From Dama dama (taxonomy: Eukaryota > Chordata > Mammalia > Artiodactyla > Cervidae): a DNA stretch of 64,000 nucleotides. Shown here piece after piece: positions 46,222 through 56,897 of this stretch. Made by a program: the position numbers and the translations under genes. A model generated the notes under the pieces. It was not told where the DNA came from, did not search any database, and saw nothing but the letters and a program-made list of their open reading frames with translations. The stretch's first letter is position 1, and the number at the start of each line of letters is the position of its first letter. The DNA is taken from contig NC_083698.1 of assembly GCF_033118175.1 (NCBI RefSeq), forward strand, positions 76,043,001 to 76,107,000, in the 5' to 3' direction.

Positions 46222-46947
46222 GCTATGGTTTTTCCAGCAGTCATGTATGGATGTGAGAGTTGGACCATTAAGAAAGCTGAGTGCAAAAGAATTGATGCTT
46301 TTGAACTGTGGTGTTGGAGAAGACTCTTGAGAGTCCCTTGGAAAGCAAGGAGATCCAACCAGTCAATCCTAAAGGAAATCAGTCCTGAATATTCTTTAGA
46401 AGGACTGATGCTGAAGCTGAAACTCCAATACTTTGGCCACCTGATGCGAAGAGTTGACTCATTGGAAAAGACCCTGATGCTGGGAAAAGATTGAAGGTGG
46501 GAGAAGAAGGGGATGACAGAGGATGAGATGGTTGGATGGCATCACCAACCCAATGGACATGCTGCTGCTAAGTCACTTCAGCCGAGTCTGACTCTGTGCG
46601 ACCCCATAGACAGCAGCCCACCAAGCTCCCCTGTCCGAGGGATTTTCCAGCCAAGAGCCCTGGAGTGGGTTGCCATTTCCCTCTCCAATGCTGAAAGTGA
46701 AAATTGAAACTGAAGCTGCTCAGTCATGTCCGACTCTTAGCGATCCCGTGGACTGCAGCCTACCAGGTTGCTCCATCCATGCGATTTTTCAGGCAAGAGT
46801 ACTGGAGTGGGTTGCCATTGCCTTCTTCCAATGGACATGAGTTTGAGTAAACTCCGGGAGTTGGTGATGGACAGGGAGGCCTGGTGTGCTGCCGTCCATG
46901 GGGTCATAAAGAGTCAGACATGACTGAGTGACTGAACTGAACTGAAT
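46222..46947 (+). mobile_element. BovB LINE 3' fragment, interrupted by Bov-A2
   Basis: Sense BovB from the MVFPAVMYGCESWTIKKAE region to the ctgaactgaactgaa tail, split by a SINE at 46562-46827. Outer TSD gtttctcaaa (46212-46221 and 46948-46957). A frame to 46494 reads LWCWRRLLRVPWKARRSN and LKLQYFGHLMRRVDSLEK. This fixes the order of events: BovB first, SINE second. Confidence 0.9.
46562..46827 (-). mobile_element. Bov-A2 SINE inside BovB
   Basis: Antisense dimer beginning with the TGC-type end (ctgctgctaagtcacttcag), two 'gattttccag'/'gatttttcag' units and a 'gaaagtgaaaattgaaac' linker. Perfect 12-bp TSD ccaatggacatg (46550-46561 and 46828-46839). Confidence 0.92.
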
Positions 46948-46957
46948 GTTTCTCAAA

Positions 46958-47725
46958 TACTTTAGGCATTTTACTTTTGTTTGTATTGTAAAAACTACAG
47001 AGTGAATATGATTTTTCAAAGCATTTATCACAAATGCCACATGGCTAAGTAATAGAATAAAGATGAACTTGTAAATTCAGGTTATTATATTTCTCTGATC
47101 CTCCACCATTCAATCTTTAATTGACCATGTCTCTTTCTTCTGCAAAGACTTTATGTAGCCAAAGAGAGTCAACAAAAACACCATGAGTACCAAAAAAAAA
47201 AAAAAAGAAAAAAAAAATGAAAGGAAGCCAGTAAGAAAAGCAGATTGCAGTAGGAATGGAAAGATCTGGAAGTCACAATAATTACATTTTTACTTTATCT
47301 TAGTGAGTGCTAAAGAAAACAATATTGCCTGGCCTGGCTGCAAAGCTCACTATATTTTACACAGAAATTGGAAGATAGAGGATTTCCTTTTTAAGCATGT
47401 ATGCAAGGATTACACCATTATGACAAGGCCTAACTTGCTTTCAAAGAGGGCAAATGATGAGATGAAACTCATCAATTACCTCTTCAATGATAAGCTGATT
47501 ATATATGAAAAAGAAATGAGTAACAAATGTTCAATTCTCAGTGAATGTTCTCTCAAGGCCTCAAATGATGCGGTCTTTCACTGGACCACCTTCCTTCTTG
47601 CTCTTGAGTATGACCTTAGAGGATTCAAGTCACTTGGGAGCATGTCCTCATTGCAGAATGCCAGACTTTTAACCATGAAACCTATATCAGGCAAATGAGG
47701 ATAAGCCCAGGAGCCACTCCGCTAT
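46958..47725. other. Unique non-coding DNA with a 131-codon open frame
   Basis: A-rich run at 47193-47219. The plus-strand frame 47303-47698 is the longest open frame outside a recognised repeat with no clear explanation. Its product would be basic, without signal peptide, membrane segment or known motif, and there is no splice or promoter context. Probably chance. Confidence 0.35.
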
Positions 47726-47728
47726 GTA

Positions 47729-47920
47729 ATAGAGGTCCCCAACCTCCAGGTCATAGGATTCATACCTCCTGTCAAATCAGCAGTGGCATTAGGTTAGAAA
47801 TAAAATGCACAATAAATGCAATGTGCTTGAATCATCCAGAAACTAATGGCTCCCCAGTCCATGGGAAAATTGTCTTCCACAAAAACAGTCTCTGGTCCCA
47901 AGAAAATTGGGGACTGCTGA
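47729..47920. mobile_element. hAT-type DNA transposon remnant
   Basis: Inverted ends 'gaggtccccaacctccaggt' (left) and 'aaaattggggactgctga' (right), with an interior 'ccatgggaaaattgtcttcc' and 'aataaaatgcacaataaatg'. Old internally deleted hAT element. Exact family not named. Confidence 0.6.
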
Positions 47921-48269
47921 GAGGCTTAGAAACATCCTCAAGCCCTGTAAGATAAGCCAAGGGAGTTTTTAATCAGCATCCCAGATGAGATGGAGTTGAA
48001 GATAGTTTTGAGCAGCAGTGGTTTAGATGACAACATGTCCGCGGTGATTGCGTGAAAGGTAGGAATCAAGGATCTTGATGTTTTAATCGCTAAAATTCCT
48101 TCCTTCCACTAGTACATTGCAATTTGCATCAGCAGGAACCCTAGTAGAACTGTATCCTTTCTCCAAGGGGAAAGGGATAAAAAAGAAGTGAGGGAAAGGG
48201 AAAAGCAGGTGGGAGAGAAAGGAAGAGGGATGAGAGAAAGAGAGAAGTTGTATTATGTTCTTTCATGCA
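47921..48269. other. Non-coding DNA ending in a purine-rich tract
   Basis: 48168-48248 is nearly all A and G (repeated gaaag/gagag). No coding feature. Confidence 0.5.
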
Positions 48270-48279
48270 CTAGACAACT

Positions 48280-48480
48280 GCTGCTGCTAAGTGGCTTCAG
48301 GTGTCCCTCTGGACTGTAGCTCTCCAGGCTCCTCTGTCCATGGGATTCTCCAGGCAAGAGTACTGAAGTGGATTGTCAAGCCCTCCTCCATGGATCTTCC
48401 CAACCCAGGGATCAAACCCACGTCTCTTACATCTTCTGCATTGGCTGGCAGGTTCTTTATCACTAATGCCACCTGGGAAG
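48280..48480 (-). mobile_element. Bov-tA SINE
   Basis: Antisense Bov-tA: (TGC)n-type end at the left, 'gccacctgggaag' head at the right. TSD ctagacaact (48270-48279 and 48481-48490). Confidence 0.9.
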
Positions 48481-48681
48481 CTAGACAACTAATCCAACCC
48501 TAACAGGGGAAGAGTCAGCTCAAATGAGGGGGTTTTCCTTGTGTTGTAGGACCTACTTTGGGTACCTTAACTCAACTTTTAGGGCCAATTATTGGCATCT
48601 CCAGCAAGCAACTTTTACTTATAAGCATCTCTGCATTGTTGTAAGTGAGAAGATATTAATATAAGGGTGAGTCAACTTGAT

Positions 48682-48790
48682 AGACATGAATATGAGCAAA
48701 CTCTGGGAGACAGTGAAACACAGGGAAGCTGACATGCTGCAGTCCATGGGGTTGCAGAGTTGGACACAATGGAATGAATGAACTGAACTA
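48682..48790 (+). mobile_element. Bov-tA/BovB 3' tail fragment
   Basis: 'gacatgaatatgagcaaact', 'catgctgcagtccatggggt' and 'gaatgaactgaacta': tail unit only. Confidence 0.7.
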
Positions 48791-49580
48791 AGCCCTGGTA
48801 GAACCATTATTTAAATCCATTGTTGTATATACCCTCAATAAGTGACGTATAACCTGGTTATGGCACAAAGTGAAAATTAAAACTTACACTTGGTGCTGAA
48901 GCTAAACTCCTCCTCAACTAAGAAATAAATTCCATTCTAAACACTGACACTAGGTTAGAATTGCAAAGTGGGGAAAGAAATAAAAGAAGAAATTTAGTTG
49001 AGCCCCGTAAAAAATTTATCCCAGTGGCCATGAACAAACACAAGAGAGAGTGGGGGAAATAAAACCCACTCTTCTGATGTAATAGCTTTAGTTAATTTTA
49101 CTGTGCTAAGTAATCTGATTTCCTATAAATTAGCTGCTCTTTTAGCTGAGGCTCACTTAAAAAAAAAAAAAAGGCAAGATAATAAAATGTACAGCATTTA
49201 TTGTGCATGCAGCACATCCAGGATTCATGATTTGGAACTCCAAATCCGAATGAGGAATTTGGAACACAAAACATAGAATGTGCAGCATGGCATTACATGG
49301 AGCCCAGCCGCGAGAACGCACAGAAAAAGTACAGTTGGCACTTTATAATTACAAGTGGTGCAACACTGTGGCAGAGATCGAGTGTTTTTTAATGCATGTG
49401 ACTCAATATGGAATGTTTCTGTTCGTGGTGTATAACTACTGACATTGACAACTGGCCAGGTGCTGTATGCGTACTGAATTAACAGAGGTTGGGGATAGAT
49501 TTACCTAAGCAACACACAGACACACACAGGGATGTAGATTTGTATTTGTATACAAGAGCACACAAACACCTATATACTCA
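48791..49580. other. Unique non-coding DNA
   Basis: A12 run at 49160-49171 and short CA stretches at 49513-49530. No named repeat or coding feature. Confidence 0.4.
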
Positions 49581-49581
49581 G

Positions 49582-49672
49582 TTTCATAAAGACAGATAAC
49601 GTCTATATGTTTATATATGTCTGTCTTTATGAAATCATATCTTTTTTAAAAACATGTCTGCCTTTATGAAAT
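49582..49672. repeat. 15-bp inverted repeat plus a third direct copy
   Basis: tttcataaagacaga (49582-49596) and its exact reverse complement tctgtctttatgaaa (49620-49634) can form a hairpin with a 23-nt loop. A further near-copy, atgtctgcctttatgaaat (49654-49672), matches 49617-49635 at 18 of 19 positions in direct orientation. A (GA)n run follows at 49690-49706. Function unknown. Confidence 0.8.
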
Positions 49673-49706
49673 ATATATTGTATACACATAGAGAGAGAGA
49701 GAGAGG

Positions 49707-50339
49707 ACACGTTTGTTAGGAGTAACATACCATGCAGCAAGCAGTGCTTAATCGAAAACGTATTTTTGAGAGCCATTAGGAACAGCTGAATAAAGAAACA
49801 GATAAGGTAGGTGAATAAAGAAACAGCAATTCTTTTATCTTCTGCCTTTTTTTTTCTCTTATTTCCCCTATACTTAATTCTAGGTTCTTGTGACAACAGG
49901 TAACTAAACAAGCTTCAGGATTTTATGGGCAAAATATGAAAGTGTTTCTCCCCCTGGTTCTTTCAAAGTTAATTTACCTAGTAGAGTGGAGGACCAGATT
50001 CTGTCCTTGTGTTTCCATAATTCTGAGGCTTTGTAGGTGTTAATCATGAGCACAGACAGTATTAGTCTAGAAAAAAACACTTGGACTATTTCATTTACTA
50101 ATCAAATAAAAATAGTGGAACTGTGATTGGGTTTGAGTTAAATACATAAAATAATGTTGAAACAATAGTTTCAGAATATTTAAGTTTTTATCAAATGAAC
50201 ACTGTATCTTTCTGTCCCTCAGAAATATTTTACAATTTTGTATCTAGTACACAATTTTGTGTACTTCACATTTCTTGTTAGAATTATGAAGAATTTTATG
50301 GTAAAATAATTTGGAATTTTAGACAAATTATTTAAAATG
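49707..50339. other. Unique AT-rich non-coding DNA
   Basis: Nothing recognised. Confidence 0.4.
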
Positions 50340-50836
50340 TTGTCTTTTATTTTTCTACTTTGTTATATGTTTCAATGGCCAGAATTCAGAACAGTGTTAC
50401 ATATAAATGGGAATAGCAGACATTCTTAATCCATATCTCCTTATTTTAAAAGGAGTGTTTTCAGTATTTTATTTAAAAAATGCTATTTAATATAAATGTT
50501 CTCTACCACATTAGGTAAGTATCTTTCTAATCCTAGTTGCTGAAGTTATTTTTTTTCAAGCTGTGATGGGTATTTAATTTTTTTAAACACCATTAAAGAA
50601 TCTTATGAGATTATATATGTGGCTTTTCTCAGTGGACCTTGGTTGTGCTGTATGCAACATAAAGAAATGTCCTAATGTTTAGCTTCCAGCCATTCCTGCA
50701 TTAACATTCTTGGCAGAAACAGATTTTTTCTTTAACTAGATATAGTTTAATTCATTTGCTAATATTTTAATGTCTATAATTTTCTTATGCTATTTCTATC
50801 AGGGCTTTATCATAGTTTATAAAATGATCTGGATAG

Positions 50837-51118
50837 GGCTTCCTTGGTGGCCCAGTGGTAAAGAATCTGCCTCCCAGTGCAGGAGACACAGATTTGATCC
50901 TTGATCCTGGAAGATCCCATATGTTGCAGAACAACTAAGTCCATGTGCCACAACTATTGAGCCTGGGGCTCTAGAGCCCAGGCTGTTAAACAGGAGAGGA
51001 CACTGCAATGAGAAGACTTCGGACCACAACTAGAGAGTAGCCCCCTGCTTGCCACAACTAGAGAAAAGCCAGTGCAGCAATGAAGACCCAGAACAGGCAT
51101 TAAAAAAAAAAAAAAAAA
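50837..51118 (+). mobile_element. CHR-2 type SINE with perfect TSD
   Basis: Head ggcttccttggtggcccagt with A box, B box gatttgatccttga, 'gggctctagagcccaggctg' body, and an A16 tail. Perfect 11-bp TSD gatctggatag (50826-50836 and 51119-51129). Confidence 0.9.
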
Positions 51119-51577
51119 GATCTGGATAGCTTTCAAACTCTTTCTATGTTCTGGAACAATTTATTAAGTTTACTCTTTAAAAACTTGATTGACGAATCCC
51201 AGAGTCTTTAGTAGAAATAATTCTTTGGTAAATTTTTTTTTTTTTTCAGTTTTTCTCTAGATCCACATATTCTGGTTTTTAAATTTTAAGTTTTCCTCAC
51301 GATTTTAAACAGTAAATGAGTCTATCTACTAAAATTCTCACATTTGTAAGCATACTTATATTAACATTTTTATCACTCTATATTTTTAAAAGTATTATCT
51401 GCATTTGCTTATATGACCTATATCAGTTACAGCATTTTCCATATTTTATTTCTATTTTGTAAAAATTAAAATTACTAAAAGCTTATCTTTTTTTCCTTCC
51501 CTCTATCCTATAGTGGTATTGATGGTCTACTTTTTTTTTTATTTCTATTTTTTTTAATATTTCAATTCCATCATTTA

Positions 51578-51955
51578 TATACTAACGCATATATGTGGAA
51601 TTTAGAAAGATGGTAACAATAACCCTATATGCAAGACAGAAAAAGAGACACAGATGTATAGAACAGACTTTTGGACTCTGTGGGAGAAGGCGACGGTGGG
51701 ATGATCTGAGAGAACAGCATTGAAACATGTATATTATCAATTGTGAAACAGATCGCCAGTCCAGGTTGGATGCGTGAGACAAGTGCTCGGGGCTGGTGCA
51801 CTGGGATGACCCAGAGGGATGGGCTGGGGAGGGAGGTGGGAGGGGGGTTCAGGATGGGGAACACATGTAAATCCATGGCTGATTCAGGCCAATGTATGGC
51901 AAAAACCACTACAGTATTGTAAAGTAATTAGCCTCCAACTAATATAAATGAATGA
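51578..51955 (+). mobile_element. Bovid L1 3' end (L1-BT type)
   Basis: 'actaacgcatatatgtggaa', 'agaaagatggtaacaataac', a G-rich tract with G-quadruplex pattern (51821-51847) and the closing 'gcctccaactaatataaatg'. Similar to 34800-35160. Confidence 0.85.
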
Positions 51956-51972
51956 TGGTTACTTTTATCATT

Positions 51973-53088
51973 CAGTTCAGTTCAGTCGCTCAGTCGTGTC
52001 CGACTCTTTGCGACCCCATGAATCGTAGCACGCCAAGCCTCCCTGTCCATCACCAACTCCTGGAGTTTGCCCAAACCCGTGTCCATCAAGTTGGTGATGC
52101 CATCCAGCCATCTCATTCTCTGTCATCCCCTTCTCCTCCTGCCCCCAATCCTTCCAGCATTAGGGTCTTTTCTGATGAGTCAACTCTTCGCATGAGGTGG
52201 CCAAAGTATTGGAGTTTCAGCTTCAGCATCAGTCCTTCCAATGAACACCCAGGATTGATCTCCTTTAGGATGGACTGGTTCGATCTCCTCACAGTCCAAG
52301 GGACTCTCAAGAGTCTTCTCCAACACCACAGTTCAAAAGCACCAGTTCTTTGGTGCTCAGCTTTCTTTATAGTCCAACTCACATCCATACATGACTACTG
52401 GAAAAACCATAACCTTGACTAGATGGACCTTTGTTGGCAAAGTAATGTCTCTGCTTTTCAATACGCTGTCTAGGTTGGTCATAATTTTCCTTCCAAGGAG
52501 TAAGCGTCTTTTAATTTCACGGCTGCAATCACCATCTGCCGTGATTTTGGAGCCCAAAAAATTAAAGTCTGACACTGTTTCCACTGTTTCCCCTTCTATT
52601 TGCCATGAGGTGATGGGACCAGATGCCATGATCTTAGTTTTCTGAATGTTGAGCTTTAAGCCAACTTTTTCACTCTCCTCCTTCACTTTCATCAAGAGAC
52701 TTTTTAGTTCCTCTTCACTTTCTGTCATAAGGGTGGTGTCGGCTGCATATCTCAGGTTATTGATATTTCTCCCAGCAATCTTGATTCCAGCCGGTGCTTC
52801 TTTCAGCCCAGCGTTTCTCATGATGTACTCTGCATATAAGTTAAATAAGCAGGGTAACAATATACAGTTTTGATGTACTCCTTTTCCTATTTGGAACCAG
52901 TCTGTTGTTCCATGTCCAGTTCTAACTGTTGCTTCCTGATCTGCATACAGGTTTCTCAAGAGACAGGTCAGATGGTCTGGTATTCCCATCTCTTTCAGAA
53001 TTTTCCACAGTTTATTGTGATCCACATAGTCAAAGGCTTTGGCATAGTCAATAAAGCAGAAATAAATGTTTTTCTGGAACTCTCTTGC
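51973..53088 (-). mobile_element. BovB LINE, 5'-truncated
   Basis: Antisense BovB from the 3' tail to the RT fingers/palm border. Flanked by cttttatcatt (51962-51972) and cttttattatt (53088-53098), one mismatch. No inversion. Confidence 0.9.
52357..53025 (-). pseudogene. BovB RT with mutated catalytic box (YAAD)
   Basis: 222-codon frame: HQNCILLPCLFNLYAEYIM (motif B, degraded), NNLRYAADTTLM where the other copies in this window have YADD, then DFNFLGSKITADGDCSREIK and MYGCEL before a frameshift. The first Asp of the catalytic pair is replaced by Ala, so the copy could not polymerise even if the frame were whole. A second frame (52388-52113) holds the C-terminal LWCWRRLLRVPW block. Confidence 0.85.
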
Positions 53089-53663
53089 TTTTATTATTAC
53101 TTTCCTCCTAATATGTTTAATTTTTTTGTCGTTTCTCCAACTTCTGGGATTGAAAGCTTAGTTCATTTATTTTCATTCTTTCACGTTTATGTAAGCATAA
53201 TTAAGGCCATAAATTTAAGCCCACTGTGTTACTTGCCAGAGTTTTTTTTATTTTCATTGTTTCTAAATCATCATCATTCATTTCTTGAATGATTTTTCAC
53301 TCAGCACCTACCATGTACCAAGCATTGTCTTCTTTAAGAAAAAACCTAATATGCCATTTACATTTTTCTTAGAACAACAAATTTTAAGAAAATTTACTTG
53401 TTGTTTAAACTTGTGTTAATAGATGTTAGTCATGTTTCATTACTCAGAAGAAGCTACAAAATATTCTAGTGTTGGAAACTTCCTCAGTTTTTTCTTTTGT
53501 GGCTAAATATATGATGAACTTTTCACAGGTGACCAAAAAGAGGAAAAAATTTATTAATTATAGTGGTCAGATATTCTTAATTGATTTTTCAAAGGACAAG
53601 AAATCTGTTAGAATGTAGTTAACCATTATGAATCTTATGAATGTGTTCTTTTAAATATTCGTC

Positions 53664-53985
53664 AGAAGTACAGAACAGACTTTTGAACTCTGTGGGAGAA
53701 GGTGAGGGTGGGATGTTTCAAAAGAACAGCGTGTATATTATCTATGGTGAAACAGATCACCAGCCCAGGTGAGATGCATGAGACAAGTGCTCGGGCCTGG
53801 TGCAGTGGGAAGACCCAGAGGAATCGGGTGGAGAGGGAGGTGGGAGGGGGGATCGGAATGGGGAATACGTGTAAATCTATGGCTGATTCATATCAATGTA
53901 TGACAAAACCCACTGAAAAAATAAATAAATAAATAAAGGGAAAAAAATAAATAAAAATAAAATTAAAAAAAAAAGAAAAAAAAAG
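53664..53985 (+). mobile_element. Bovid L1 3' end with (AAAT)n-rich tail
   Basis: Starts inside the 3' UTR ('gtacagaacagacttttgaa'), includes a G-rich tract (53826-53851), and ends early at 'gacaaaacccactg' with a long A/T tail of aaat units (53914-53985). It lacks the 'gcctccaactaataaa' terminus seen in the other two copies. Confidence 0.8.
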
Positions 53986-54338
53986 GCACATTATATTACA
54001 ATTCTAAATTACACTCAGAAATGTAGAATAATAGCCTTCATTCCATATTTTTTTGGTTAAAACAATGTTTCCTAAAATTAATATTATCAAATATTTTCTG
54101 AAAAGTCCATACCTATCAAGTTATTTTTCCCATGTGAATAAATAATAGTAGATAAATGAGACATTTAGAGATAGAACACTACCTCTGTAAGATCCTGCAT
54201 GGGGTTGTCCTCATTTTTAGCTCTTAATGAGCCTGGGTTTCTGAGTTAGTGGGTAAAGGATAAAACTTCCTGTTACATCATTCTGGAAGGTAGCACTGTT
54301 CTGTTTCATTAAACAAAAACATAAGCAATATACTAATT
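53986..54338. other. Non-coding DNA
   Basis: Nothing recognised. Confidence 0.4.
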
Positions 54339-54362
54339 TTCTTTCTCAGCCCAGTACCTTTT

Positions 54363-54577
54363 ACCTTATTGATGGGTAAGTATGCCAAGACTCTGGCATT
54401 AAATAGTTGGTCACTCAACACCCAATTGTTGGTTAAGACTCTGCAATCTCAATGCAGGGGGCACGGGTTTGATCTCTGGTTGGGGAAATAGGATCCTGCA
54501 TGCCACACAGTGCAGCCAAAAAAAAAAAAAAAAACATTGTTGGTCACTCTTAGTTTTCAGGCTGGTGATTTTTCAGT
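54363..54577 (+). repeat. Repeated unit, copy A, filled by a SINE
   Basis: After removal of the inserted SINE and one TSD copy, 82 bp remain that align to 56815-56897 at roughly 80-85%. Shared blocks are accttattgat, ctggcattaaat and ctggtgatttttcagt. Family unknown. Confidence 0.75.
54417..54538 (+). mobile_element. CHR-1 type SINE, short
   Basis: 'ggttaagactctgcaatctc', 'gcagggggcacgggtttgat' (B box), 'cctgcatgccacacagtgca', A16 tail. TSD gttggtcactc (54406-54416 and 54539-54549). Confidence 0.8.
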
Positions 54578-55443
54578 ACCTTCCATGCTATCCACAGGAA
54601 CTGTATCAGGGGCTGCTAATCAGAAGCTGTTTTAAAACTCAGTGAGAGTTAGGCTCAGGTCCTGACATGAAAATTGCATAAATGCTACGCAAAATAAATG
54701 TAACATGATCTGGTTATATTTTGATAATGTTATTTCTCATGATCTTGGTATAATCTGAGTTTCAATTTAAAGAGTGATAAAGTCATTAAGAATCTTACCT
54801 GCAAAATCTCTCCACAGAACCTTCTTTTCAATTTCAGGCAACTTATTAAAAAAAATGAACATAAGGGTTTTCATGTGTTCCTAAGAGGAATAATTAGTAT
54901 ATCATTTCAAAATTTAAAATTTATAGAAGGTAAGTAGGAAGACATTTGAAGAATAACAGTTTATATCCTGTTCAACAGAACCAGAAGTCTGACATACTGC
55001 TCAGAGTGACCCTATTATTCTAGCAATTTGCTCATCATATATGAGTGCTAACTGCAACCTGTAGTCAAATAAGCCAGACTCTTGTCCTAAAACAAGTCAA
55101 AGGGAATGTGAAATACATTGTAATACCTTGCAGTGATTTTTCAGTAGCTCTAAGTGGATTCTTTACTTCAGTTCTTTAGAAAGATTTTTAGAAATGTTAG
55201 AGTAACCCTTAGTAGCTGCAAGGAACATGAGCTCTATTTTCCCCAAACAGTTACAGAGGACTGACTTTCTGAATGCTGTAGATCAACAACTTAGACAAGG
55301 AGTGTAGTCAGAGCCCCCACTCACTCATGCAGAATTGTATAGTTCTCTCTGTTCTCAAAGAGGTTTGAACTATTTCAGAAATTTGGTAAATTGCATGTCA
55401 GCAAAATCACAAACCAGTGAAGTCTTGGCCGGGCTTTTGGGGG
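54578..55443. other. Unique non-coding DNA
   Basis: Nothing recognised. Confidence 0.4.
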
Positions 55444-55488
<45 letters not shown>

Positions 55489-55517
55489 ATGTGTGTGCAT
55501 GTGTGTGTGTGTGTGTG
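55444..55517 (+). repeat. Compound (TA)n(TG)n microsatellite
   Basis: About 11 TA units run straight into TG units, with TATG and GCATG interruptions. Short frames here are repeat artefacts. Confidence 0.95.
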
Positions 55518-56284
55518 GCAGGTAGGCAGGTGGGTATGTACAGAGACCAAGCCTCTCCTTCTTCCTGCACATGATGGTCACAAGGAGAGAGGAAGAGGCA
55601 GAAAGAAGAGTGGCAGTTAGAAAACCAGGAACAGAAAGTTGAGAGATTGGTGAAACTGGATGAAGGATGAAGGATAGGCTGGTATGCTCATGTGTTGAGG
55701 GGTGTATTGAGGGTGATGAACAGACAAGTTATACAGTCTATGTGGAAGTTTCACCTACTCCTGAATATCCAGAGTGGTCAATAGGCCAAATTTGAAAGTG
55801 GTGACATGGCCAGGTTGATTCATATGTGGCCGATCTTAATCAAAAGAATGAGTGACATTTCTAAGAGCATCACTAGGAAGGGGTCTCTGGCTAGAACCTG
55901 AAAGAACTGACACTCACTGGAAAGAGCTGTCAAAATGTGGATGGTCATCCATCTGCCAGCCAAAGTATCATGGTCCTGTGAACAGTTTTCTTAGAGCAGA
56001 TCTTTTCCACATGTAGAATGTGAAAAAAAGACAAATTTTGAGGTCTTCCAGATCAAAATCACAACCACTGTTCTCTGTGGAGATAAGATGAATGACCTCA
56101 TGGGAGTTTTTGTGAAATTCATTAAGAAATTTTCAAAAATCTTCTCTTAATAGTAATGTATACAAATCACTATAAGGAATCACTTGCCTCCAAGTTCTCA
56201 AACTGACTTAGAATCATAAACAACTATATGTTGCCTTTAAAGCAATTTTTCACTGTTTTACTGCTTACAAGATAAAATATGGAA
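55518..56284. other. Unique non-coding DNA
   Basis: Nothing recognised. Confidence 0.4.
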
Positions 56285-56810
56285 GTTTTTAGAAAATTTA
56301 AAAATACAGGAAAGAAAAAAAATGTCTCTAGGCTCTAACCACTAAGAGTCAGCTACTGTCAAAGATTTGATGGACACCCTTCCAAAGCTTGCTCTATAAT
56401 ATATGGATATATATGTATGACCATATATGTATATAATTTGCACATAAATGGGATCAACATATACATGCTGTTTTACAAGCTGTTTTTTTCCAACAATATG
56501 TCAAAGAGATTTTTTTTAAGATATGGTACAGACAGATACACACACACAGAGAGTCCTGTTTAAGACCATGTAGTAATCTATTGTGGGAGATTTTTCATGG
56601 TGTATTCGACCGATTTCCTATTGACAAGCAACTAGATTTTGTCCACCTTTCATTATTATAATAATGTGATGATATCTCCTTATAAGTACATATTACATAC
56701 TTGTCTGAGTAGATCCTTTGGAAAGATTTCTAAAAATCAGTTTGCTAAATCAAAGGGCAGCACATACAACATTTTGGTATTCCAGAAGAGTTTTCTTCTA
56801 ACGCAATTCC
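56285..56810 (-). mobile_element. Old interspersed repeat, probably L1 antisense
   Basis: 'cctattgacaagcaactaga', 'cattattataataatgtgat', 'gtagatcctttggaaagatt' and 'gctaaatcaaagggcag' follow the order of a common antisense L1-like mammalian repeat. Related in type to part of 16380-17030. Confidence 0.4.
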
Positions 56811-56814
56811 TTTG

Positions 56815-56897
56815 ACCTTATTGATAGGGAAGTGTGCCCAGATTCTGGCATTAAATTGCTAGCCATTCTTAAGTTTTCACTCTGGTGATTTTTCAGT
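56815..56897 (+). repeat. Repeated unit, copy B (empty site)
   Basis: 83 bp aligning to the SINE-free version of 54363-54577. It has no SINE at the equivalent position and so acts as an internal empty-site reference. Confidence 0.75.

Larger units (their letters stand above)
50340..53650 (-). mobile_element. Old L1 antisense, host of four later insertions
   Basis: Antisense ORF2-like pieces: 'agcagacattcttaatccat', 'ggtaagtatctttctaatcc', 'tttgctaatattttaatgtc', 'atcagggctttatcatagtt', later 'ttgaaagcttagttcattt' and 'ataattaaggccataaattt'. It is interrupted by a CHR-2 SINE, a bovid L1 3' end, a BovB and the start of another bovid L1 tail. Heavily decayed, so its outer limits are approximate. 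Confidence 0.5.

Noticed and set aside
47695..47698. ATGA overlap between two open frames (47303-47698 and 47695-47955), like a bacterial operon
   Set aside because: The genome is mammalian and the second frame lies in a hAT remnant. Coincidence.
55335..55620. Short frames rich in Tyr-Ile and Cys-Val or Thr-His repeats
   Set aside because: Translations of the TA/TG microsatellite.
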